Positions 42,127 through 64,000 of a DNA stretch of 64,000 nt are shown in pieces. The notes below the pieces were generated by a model that saw nothing but the letters and a program-made list of their open reading frames with translations, searched no databases and was not told where the DNA came from. The stretch's first letter is position 1, and the number at the start of each line of letters is the position of its first letter. Source of the stretch: Maea johnstoni (Eukaryota; Annelida; Polychaeta; Spionida; Magelonidae); contig OZ012690.1 of NCBI GenBank assembly GCA_963942565.1, forward strand, positions 17,710,135 to 17,774,134, read 5' to 3'. The translations under genes and the position numbers were made by a program.

Positions 42127-42339
42127 TTAACCCTTCCAGTGCTAAGGCTACTTTCATCCAAAGCACAAGGAGGCAAAGATTTTTGAAAACCATCTAAACC
42201 CTGTCATGTTGGTATTCATTGGATAGCTCTCACTGAGTACTCTCAAATGAGTACCCATTTGCCAGGGTTTCAATCAATTTTTAGGATTTTGCATCATTTT
42301 TGTATTGTCCAAAGTAGCCACCAGCAGCATAAGGGTTAA
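42127..42339 (+). mobile_element. piggyBac-like MITE, TTAA family A (copy 10)
   Basis: TTAA at both borders, forward. About 320 bp from copy 9. Confidence 0.87.
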
Positions 42340-42534
42340 GTTCCTCTAGATATTGTTGTCTGGATCTGCGATACTTTTTAAAATACACTGATTTAAAAAC
42401 TTTTTTAGAAAATAATTGGAGAGTTATCTGTAGTATTCCGATTAACATTTCTCCTTCAAATATTTTCAACCATGCTTCGCCTGAAAGTTTTCACCAAAAT
42501 TGCCATACTTCTGGTAGCCACTATATGAGTATTA

Positions 42535-43195
42535 CCATATTCCTCCGTTTAATCACACAGACCCCAAATAAGCGGACCCCCCTTTTTTCTGAAAATTTAT
42601 TGAAAGGGCAAGCCAGTAGACATTATTTTCTGGCCTTCTGAACCTCCCCCACAAACGTAAATGTTTCCCTTCCTTTTCAAGTTGGACCCGTCACTAACAG
42701 TATATTGATCCCATTTTCACTGCTATAGGGCGTATATTGATTGTATCTAAGAGCTTGAACACTAGTGCTATCAGTCCTAGGCCCACAATCACTTAACTCT
42801 TCTAATGCCAGGGCTATTTTCGTCCAAAGAACAAGGATGCAAAGATTTTTGAAAACCATACTATCCATGTCATGTTGGTATTCATTGGATAGCTCTCGCT
42901 GAATACTCTCTGATGAGAACACATGTGCCAGGGTTTCAGTTGTTTTTCAGATTTTTTGCTTCATTTTGTATTCGCCAAATTCGCCACCAGCAGCATAAGG
43001 GTTAAGCATCCAATCAGGCATGGCGTAACAAAAGATAGAAAGAGCACATTCAAGCTCATAGCATGCTAGCGTTTAAGCTTGTAGGCCATGGGATGTGGCT
43101 ATAAGGAAGATTGACAATACCCTTTCTAGCAAATTTTTAATCCCAACCTCTTACCCACACTTGCGCTTACGTAAACGGAGGAAACGGATATGGGT
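42535..43195. mobile_element. Decayed TIR element with a nested family A MITE
   Basis: The left end TACCATATTCCTCCGTTTAA faces a right end whose reverse complement reads ACCCATATCCGTTTCCTCCG, sharing TCCTCCGTTTA. It resembles the 1505-1942 MITE ends. The family A copy at 42793-43005 lies inside, so it is younger. Confidence 0.4.
42793..43005 (+). mobile_element. piggyBac-like MITE, TTAA family A (copy 11)
   Basis: TTAA at both borders (42793-42796 and 43002-43005), forward. Confidence 0.85.
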
Positions 43196-45401
43196 TAAAC
43201 CCATCCAAAAATATGATACATATGACAACCAGTTAAACATCCTGGCTAGAGTTTGCCTTAAAATTCTAACTTCTAGGACAGTTGAGGTATGATATTAGTG
43301 AACCTACTTATGCTAGGAGTACACATATTTGATACCCAGTTTCAAAATCCCTGCTAGTATTTTCTCTCTAAATTCTGTCTACCACAACAGTGGAGGTGAA
43401 AAGAGCTAACCTATTCACGCTTCAGAGGTCCCCTTCAGCATGTCGGCAGGATGCATGATACTTCTCAACCCATTAATACTTCCTCCAGAAATTATCTTCA
43501 GGAAGTAAGGTATTTTTGACAATAGCTTCGTAATTAAGAATGATTTAAAGAAATATCTGGAGGAGAGTTGTTGGTAAAGTCTTAATTATCATTTCTCTAT
43601 CAAATATTTTTTCTAATTATGCTTTTGACTACAAGATTTCATCAAAATTGTCAGGCTGTTTTTTGCTGATGTGAGGATTAACGGGTTAAAATATCTCGCA
43701 AAATATTTGAGAAGAAGAATTGTAGATCTAATTCTGATTAACATTTTTCCTTAAAAATGTTGCTTCCAAAGGAGTTCTGGTCATAAAGATATCAGCAAAA
43801 TGTTTATTTTCTGGCTGCTACAGGGATGAATGTTAACCTATAGCCTTCAAAGAAAAGGCAACAGAGTCAGACAAACTGGATATATAGAGATTATTCAAAC
43901 AACCCTGATCATGTATGGAAATTGGACAAAAATGTCAGACATTCTACCAAACAATATTTATGCAAATTTTTCCATACTAGCGCACCGCCCCTAGTGATCA
44001 ATCCACCAGCAGTTGGGGTAATCTGGTGCTTTGTGATTGCTGCTGCTGTTAATGCTGCCTTTAAAGATAGGTCCACCAGTGCCCTATATTAGATATACAT
44101 GTACATGTACTTACATCTACATTGTTTGGTTCTACTTTGACAACACAAAGTGCCATTCAAATGCCAGAGTATTTTGAAAAATGTAGTATCCTAGGAGGTT
44201 CTTGAAAAAAGCTATGAAATTGAGCATAATTTCACTTAATAATTGAGGTAGAGTTGGAGCTTGTATTTAAATTAATATTTTACTTACAAATATTTCCCAA
44301 AAAAGCTTGTCAACGGGATATAGCCAAAATAGGCCTCTTAAGGCATGAATAGTTAATGAGCTCCTGGTGCTATGTACAAATACCTAAATACATTATTTGT
44401 TATTGCCAAATCTCCCACAAAGAACAAAGGCAATATAACGGTATATTTCAATATTTCATGGTTCAGTTTTCATTCAACTCTTAATCTATAAAATATTTGG
44501 GGAAATTGCACATGCCCCAAGTGAAGTGTGTGCATGACTTCGTTAACTCATTCACGCCTGTTGCATCAAAGAACAAAGAACAACCAGACTATTTAAATAT
44601 CTTTCATATAAAAGCATATTTTGGAAAATATTAAGAAAATATTGACCAGAATACAACCAACTCTCCTTCGAATGTTTTGTGAATTTATGCTTCGATCCAA
44701 CATGATCTTCAAAAGTATCACAAATCCAGAGGACACTTGCAAAAATCTCTGTGAATAAATCTGTCAATCTCTGGAGATATATCGGCATTCCCGGGCATTC
44801 AGGTGGTCGGACAACTTCTAAATATATATCTCTAACAAAGGTGGCAATATTGCGATAATATTTGAAGATAGACTTCTTCAAAAGAAGAAATGCGACAGCC
44901 AGTGGAAAATTCCCTAAAATTCATCCTGATTTTCAAGGAAATCAGAATTTGTTTCCGAAGACCCCCATATACTGGCCATGACCAGGTGAATGCCAAACCA
45001 ATTAGTCACAGAAGTTAGGCTCCAAATACCATACCACGCAAACAGATCTATCACATAGTGTTTGATTCCACCAAAAGATGGCGCCTTCCATGTTTTTTTC
45101 ACAGTTCTAGATCTGTGTTAATGCAGACAATTAGATTCAACACACAGCCATAACTTCCCCTTATCAATTTCTATTCCTTCAACGTTTTAACCCTATTCGC
45201 AATGCACACTGACGTCTTTGGATTCAGCTCGCCTAATAGAATTATATTTGAAAAAATATTTGAAGAAAAATTGTTAAATCCAGCAGAAACAACAACTCTC
45301 GGTCAAATATTAGTCAAAATATTACTCTGTTATCAAGATGATTCCATATGCGTCAGACCATGTTTCTGTTCCAGATGGGGGTGGGTTAAAGGAGAACTGG
45401 G

Positions 45402-45768
45402 TAAGGCCCTAAAACAAATGTTTGGTTCCTATTACCCTACCCTACCCTACCTAGTTCTTGTCCCCTACCCTAAAGTTTTTTTGCCAATCCTACAGAAAAA
45501 GGTACTGTTCCTACCCAAAAATAGCCTCGCCGTCCCAAAATATCAATTCTCCAACCATTAAATTATCAATATCTGGATGAACAGAAGTACAATTAATGCA
45601 TATAAAGACAATTACAACAAGGCAAACTTTTTTTGAAGCCATCCAACTTCAGGGAATCGTGTGAGTTAGAGAATAAAAATTATTTTGAAAATTAAAAAAA
45701 AAAATCCCTACCTACCCTACCTATATTTTTAAGACATAATAGGAACCAAACATTTTTTTTTGGCCTAA
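45402..45768. mobile_element. PIF/Harbinger-like MITE (GGCC ends, TAA duplication)
   Basis: 361-bp element 45405-45765 between TAA and TAA. Ends GGCCCTAAAACAAATGTTTG and (reverse complement) GGCCAAAAAAAAATGTTTGG, both followed by TTCCTATT. Inside are CCCTACCCTACC repeats. Confidence 0.8.
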
Positions 45769-46399
45769 TCAATTCTCATGTGCCAAATGCCCGCCTACTA
45801 AAAAAAGGTTCATGTGTGCTGGAATTGGCACATGTGAATCGGTCGCCCGCCACTTATGCTAATTGGTCAATTGTTTTGTATGTTTATCACATAGAAAGTT
45901 TCACAGGTACTTCGTACTTATAAGACTCTTAATCCACATACTCTAGGGACATTTTGTATCCTACTATTCAGTGATTTAGACATAGATGATACCCAAATAC
46001 ATTGAAAGTTCTAAGAATGAATGGTTTGTGAGGTATCAAAACAATAACCTTGAAATGGAAGAGGCAGATTACATTACTGTAAATCACTTATGTATAGCGG
46101 GAGCAATAAGATAGCGATAATAGCGCTCTGCCCACATGCGCTATTGTGAAATCCCCGTCTTTATTAAATTCTTGATTGAACTTCCTGCTGCTGTTCCTGT
46201 TCACCGCTAGACTTAGATCACGCTATCCAGGGCAATTGAGCTATATAATGTTCACGCCATACTTAAGTGATTTACATTTTTCAAGCTAACCCTTATCCCT
46301 CTCCTTCGATGAGTGTAAAACTTACAAAACTGTTTCTTTTCCCACTTTTCAACTGAAATTGAGCAGATTCCTTTGTAATTCTCACCTGCCCCTTTACAG

Positions 46400-46547
46400 G
46401 TGATTTCAGATAGCACAGATATAGACTCGGTCGACAAGCATCTGAAAAGATTCATTCATCTATGGCTGAAATTGCTCAGAAACGGGTTTAACCCGAAATT
46501 GACACCACACCTCCTGGAAAATCACAACTGGACGTTCCCTCTTGGTA
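46400..46547 (+). other. Isolated exon-like segment
   Basis: A pyrimidine tract and acceptor (CTGCCCCTTTACAG, ending 46399) precede 148 open bases and a strong donor (CTTG|GTAAGA). The open frame reads VISDSTDIDSVDKHLKRF and on to NHNWTFPLG. No matching neighbouring exons were found, so it may be chance or part of an unrecognised transcript. Confidence 0.25.
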
Positions 46548-46691
46548 AGATATTGCAATGACCAACACATTGGTTGTAGTTTGAGATCATATTTGTTCCT
46601 TTTACCTTTCTTCATAACAAAATCTTTCCAGGGACTTAGTACAAAGTTACATCTCTCAGTCGACTAATACTTGCAGCTATGAGAAAGCGAA

Positions 46692-46870
46692 TACAGGTGA
46701 ACTTGGATATGACAAACTCAATGGGACCAGGAAAATTGGTCCGTCATATGCAAAATCCGTTGTATACATATGACAAATACTTGATATGCATCAGACTGGG
46801 ACCAAGCATATCATCCATCATATGCAAAAATCTGTCGTACAGTGGTCCGTCATATCCAAGTTCACATGTA
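46692..46870. mobile_element. TA-flanked MITE with near-perfect 20-bp TIRs
   Basis: 175-bp element 46694-46868 between two TA. Ends CAGGTGAACTTGGATATGAC and (reverse complement) CATGTGAACTTGGATATGAC, 19 of 20 identical. TA duplication suggests the Tc1/mariner group. No ORF. Confidence 0.8.
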
Positions 46871-47891
46871 TCTCCCAAGCCCCCAGAGAGCCTATTGAGA
46901 AAATTGCCAGAAACAGTCTTTATCTAGAGATCAGACACATTATTATGTGGCATGGATGGAACTTTTTTGAATTAAAAATGAAGCAAACAGCATTACGCTA
47001 TCACTTCCTCTTCAATCTTTTGGGCACAATAATATTTTGAAAATTATCTATTTGGGAAGAAATGCTTTGAAATTCATTCTTACCTTGACAAAAATATATC
47101 AATGTGATAAATTTATATGAAATGTGATGATAAAAGATTTTCTTCCATTCCAAAGAGTTGTGCCTGAATGTTCTTTGTAATGAACATCTAAGACGGTTCG
47201 GAAATCTCATCTCTTGATGAAAACAAGGGCATCTTGATATTTTAGGTATGAATATTTTCAATAGCAAAATCTATTTCATGGAGATACCGTACTATTTTGC
47301 CAGAAAAACTGCAGATTGTCAATTGCAACTTGGTAAACAGTGGTTATAAACTGGGAATGTTTTCAATTGAACCAATAAATCTAATTAATTAAGAATCAAT
47401 CATTTAATTTGATTTAAAATCTATTTAACATACTCAATCACTTTTCTCTTATTTATACATAATAGCCTGTCCGCCTTTTCTATACTGTGGGGATCATGCA
47501 AGGGGCAATTAAGCAAACCTTTGAAGTTTCCATCCCTTGAGCACCCACAAAAAGCCTCACCTTGAAGTCGTCTTTCTCATAAAAGCATCTCTTGGAGAAT
47601 ATTTGAAGGAAAAATATGTTTCAGAATACAAAAATAATCCTTCCAATATTTTCCAATATCTTGCTTCATACCCTAACCGTTTTCTATGTACCTAACACCT
47701 AGCCCTGGTCCTTTTGGGACTTCACAATGTATTAACATGGGTTAACAACTCCTCAGCCTTACCAAGTTGTGACACGATAGAGAATCCATTGTTTGATGAC
47801 ATTCATACCAAATGACCTCCGGATTTCAAAATTACTTGGGCCAATCTGTCTCCACCAAATCTTCTGCTGTCTACACATGGTTGTTGATTCT

Positions 47892-48106
47892 TTAACCCTT
47901 CCAATGCTGAGGCTACTTTCATCCAAAGCACAAAGATGCAAAGATTTTTGAAAACCATCGAAACCCTGTTATGTTGTTGTGCATTGGATAGCTTTTGCTG
48001 AGTTCTCTCAGATGAGTACCCATGTGCTAGGGTTTCAGTGATTTTTCAGGTTTCATGCATCAATTTATAATGGCCAAATTAGCCACCATAGCAGAATAAG
48101 GGTTAA
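47892..48106 (+). mobile_element. piggyBac-like MITE, TTAA family A (copy 12)
   Basis: TTAA at both borders, forward. It directly abuts the SINE-like element that follows. Confidence 0.85.
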
Positions 48107-48109
48107 AAT

Positions 48110-48375
48110 CCTGCGGGAGCTTGTGGTTGGCTAGAAGGATCCTCCGCTGCCGGGCACAGGGTCTAAGGTTCAATTCCCGCCTAAAGCATGTGGGAAAGTT
48201 GCCAGTGACTTGGGGAAGGTTGGTGGGTTATTAACCGTGCACAGTTTGTCTCCACCGTCAACGACTGGCTAGTCATCGTTGAGCCTCCAATGGCAGAAAA
48301 CATGATGATAACCCAAATATCTTGATTCCATCTCCTTCCATGGTCCGAGGCGCTCCAGCCAAAAATGGCCAACCA
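48110..48375 (+). repeat. tRNA-derived SINE-like element (copy 2)
   Basis: Degenerate tRNA-like head with a decayed B box (AGGTTCAATTCCC, 48167-48179). It is followed by CATGTGGGAAAGTTGCCAGTGA, which matches the body of the 12.55-kb copy, then ACGACTGGCTAGTCA and AATGGCAGAAAA as in that copy. Confidence 0.65.
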
Positions 48376-48914
48376 CAAGGATTTCTATTTTAAACCCCAC
48401 ATTGTGACACACATATAGTGGTACCAGATTCCATCTATTGCACAAACACTTGTCAGTCACAAATTACCGCCACACAGGGAGGTAACACAATATAAGTTTC
48501 CGATACTTCTCTTCGTAGGATCGTATTGGTCATTTGTAGTTCATGTCAACACACTTGTTTCCTTTCTTCATCAAGAAAAATGTAAAAATAATGCTTTACA
48601 GTTCTGTAAACTGAGAAAAGATATGTAATTATCTTAACATAAAGGATCCTACGGAAATCCCATCTTTACACACTATTCGTAGTGAATATTATACACATAA
48701 TATTCAGCCGCGTGGGCAACAATATCCTCCAAACACCACAAAAATCTGCACCTCGTCCAATATTCAGTGCACAATTGCCACATGATTCTTATAAACTGTC
48801 TCTGTACAAATTCCTCCGTAACTTTTATAACTCTGCATGCATCTCGAGAAAAATCTGCGGGCCTGGCAGGACGCCGCTCCGTCTGTACAATGTTTTATGC
48901 CAATTATGTCTGCA

Positions 48915-62321
<13,407 letters not shown>

Positions 62322-62339
62322 CTGCAATAGGAAAGAAAA

Positions 62340-63060
62340 TATCATTATAGCGCGTTACTATGGCAATAACAGGACTGGGATTATACACTACGTTCAGCTG
62401 CTCCTGCAATAGGAAAGAAAACATCAATTAGTTATGCTAATAAGGCTTCAACATGCACCAAAATAAGTCTCAGAACTAACTTACCATGCTCAACTGGGCA
62501 AGTAGTTAATGATTTTTACTTGCCCGACATAATTTTTGGCTTGCCTGAAATGAGTTATAATATATGCTTGAATGTCATGTGTGATTTTTTCATGCATTTA
62601 ATGATTGAAAAAAAGATCTTCCTATCTTTTTTGCATTGTTTGCATATTCATTGATTTTCTATATAAAACTGTGTAGCGTTCAGAAAATTTTGCTTGCCCA
62701 TTCGGGAAAGTGCAAACTAATATGTACCTGTTCAACCAGCATGAAAATAAGGTGATTTTACATTTTTTTGTCTATGTACAGTGCTCAATATAACTTTTCA
62801 TCACACTTGCCCCTGCTGTTCCGCCAAGGTGGGGATACCTCAAAGTCAGTTGCAGGTAATCTTTTTTTAAATGTTTTTATTCAGTCAGGCCATATTTTCC
62901 GTAGGCTTACTAAAAACTAAAGAAACTAAAAACCAATTGTACATCACTTCTCCATCATCAGAAAGCTAGTATGTTTCTCTAACCCTTCTTACCCTTTGAC
63001 CTGGAAATTGTAGGATATGCCATCCAAAGCAAACAGGCACAGGAAGGCCAGTTTTTTTAA
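62340..63060 (-). other. PAN3 intron: unassigned sequence
   Basis: Beyond the duplicated splice site, this stretch holds a decayed repeat with CTTGCCCGACATAATTTTTGGCTTGCC (about 62520) and TTTTGCTTGCCCATTCGGG (about 62690), possibly an old transposon. No exon seen. Confidence 0.35.
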
Positions 63061-63073
63061 TTGTCAAATGGGT

Positions 63074-63382
63074 CACAGTCTTAGCCAGCAGAGTGTCTGG
63101 ATGCCATTTGGACATCCAAGCCCTCAAAAATCACCCCTCAGGACACCCAAAATATTTTATTTATTAAAATATAATTTTCAAACATAATTGAATTTTCTTC
63201 ACTCCATTTTAAATCTCATGGCATTGCATAGAGATATTATGCCACACTTTGAACACTAAGTAAATACATGTTTATGGCTGTAGTCCGAGTATATTCTGGT
63301 ATCCCTTAAAAGAGAGGACACCCAAAAAATTAATAAAAGCCAATTTTAAGCACCCACTTTCTGAATGCTGACTAAAACATTG
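63074..63382 (-). mobile_element. hAT-like MITE, GTCTTAGCCAG family (copy h)
   Basis: Reverse orientation: CACAGTCTTAGCCAGCAG at the left and a decayed right end. Flanks AAATGGGT (63066-63073) and AAATGGGC (63383-63390) form an 8-bp duplication with one mismatch. Confidence 0.75.
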
Positions 63383-63494
63383 AAATGGGCCATTTGTTTA
63401 TTCAATTTCCAGACTCACTAATGCGGCTATTCAGAGAATGGACTGGATTTTAATTATTCCTATTAACTTACGTCCTGACCTAGCTTAAATGGTA

Positions 63495-63728
63495 TTAGGC
63501 CTAAAAAAAAAAAATTTTTGTTTCCTGTAACCCTACCCTAACAAGTTTTATCCAAAAGAATCCCTACCCTAAAGTTTTTTCCGCCCTCCCAACTCCCAAT
63601 CAACGTAAAACATGCATAAAACACGCATTTCTGACCAAAAATATGCCAAAAAAAAAATTTGCCGACCTACCTACCCTATTTTTTTTCGGACCGTTACAGG
63701 AAACAAACAATTTCTTTTTTAGGCCTTA
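63495..63728. mobile_element. PIF/Harbinger-like MITE (GGCC ends, TTA duplication)
   Basis: 228-bp element 63498-63725. Left GGCCTAAAAAAAAAAAATTT and, on the reverse complement, GGCCTAAAAAAGAAATTGTT, both followed by TGTTTCCTGTAAC. TTA at both borders. Same family as 45405-45765; a half copy is at about 57215-57335. Confidence 0.8.
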
Positions 63729-63991
63729 GAAAGATCCTGAAAAGAATGGACCAGCTCAAAAGACTGAGGTATGCAAGGTGTCTCAGACTGTGTTAGCCTA
63801 GATTTCTATCTAGACTGTCATATGTATTTTTCTGTCATATCTTTTCTGTTACTAAGCATCAAATAGTCTATGTGGCCATAGTAGTCAATTTAGTTTATAC
63901 TTACCTCACCAGGGCAAAAGTGGATTCAGTTTGAGTATGACACCTAAAACCTCCAAAGGGAGGACCAGGTGGTGCAATCTATCTACCATAC

Positions 63992-64000
63992 CTGGAACTG
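63992..64000 (-). CDS. PAN3: Probable 3' end of the next upstream PAN3 exon
   Basis: Minus strand CAGTTCCAG|GTATGG at the window edge. The phase fits: ending in one base (G), it joins the next exon as (V)PGAADANN, comparable to the IPGMDGG region of vertebrate PAN3. Only nine bases are visible, so this rests on phase, donor and short similarity. Confidence 0.4.

Larger units (their letters stand above)
39700..48914. other. Gene-poor spacer between p62 and PAN3
   Basis: No gene is supported here apart from one isolated exon-like segment at 46400-46547. It holds many MITEs (listed separately) and scattered fragments of a decayed family marked by AAATATTTGAAGGAGAAATGTT-like cores (for example 40260, 41880, 43570, 45245, 47590). 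Part of the right end is likely PAN3 3' UTR. Confidence 0.5.

Noticed and set aside
45202-45561. 119-codon open frame
   Set aside because: Its 3' half lies in a Harbinger-like MITE and the rest has no recognisable motif.
63907-64000. Possible PAN3 exon ending at the donor GAG|GTAAGT near 63907
   Set aside because: All three frames meet stops before that donor when read from the window edge; the donor at 63991 fits the required phase better.

Overview
The window looks like a gene-bearing piece of an invertebrate deuterostome genome, most likely a cephalochordate (amphioxus). It has spliced genes with GT-AG introns, AT-rich introns full of short non-autonomous DNA transposons, tRNA-derived SINE-like repeats, and minisatellites that straddle exon/intron borders. 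As far as I recall, that last feature has been reported for amphioxus ('mirage' minisatellites). The species call is an inference; the gene calls rest on protein motifs and on exon phases that add up exactly.

Layout: (1) About 1.4-10.3 kb, plus strand: an unrecognised seven-exon gene (about 610 aa) with a KPTWWP motif and a large exon of 30-residue Val/Ser/Pro repeats. (2) 10.3-13.6 kb: repeat-filled spacer. (3) 13.6-28.3 kb, minus strand: a complete 15-exon SREBP gene (1121 aa), with acidic N-terminus, Tyr-type bHLH-zipper, two membrane segments and the C-terminal regulatory domain. (4) 28.3-28.7 kb: a compact head-to-head promoter region. (5) 28.7-36 kb, plus strand: a complete seven-exon SQSTM1/p62 gene (528 aa; PB1, ZZ, LIR, UBA) with unusual Arg/Gly/His-rich inserts. 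(6) 36-48.9 kb: p62 3' flank and a gene-poor spacer with many MITEs and a 0.8-kb minisatellite. (7) 48.9-64 kb, minus strand: PAN3, lacking only its 5' end, with 17 complete exons (about 724 residues visible) plus a probable exon end at the right edge.

The three recognised genes are not one pathway: SREBP controls sterol and lipid genes, p62 is an autophagy receptor and signalling scaffold, and PAN3 is the adaptor of the PAN2 deadenylase. SREBP and p62 start codons are only about 430 bp apart on opposite strands, so they may share control elements.

The most striking observation is that six splice junctions in SREBP and PAN3 are tandemly duplicated, each repeat carrying the exon edge, the splice site and nearby intron (units of about 69-107 bp, two to eight copies). 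Four or more MITE families can be defined from their terminal inverted repeats and target duplications (TTAA, 8 bp, TWA, TA). No rRNA, functional tRNA, CRISPR array or virus-like element was recognised.
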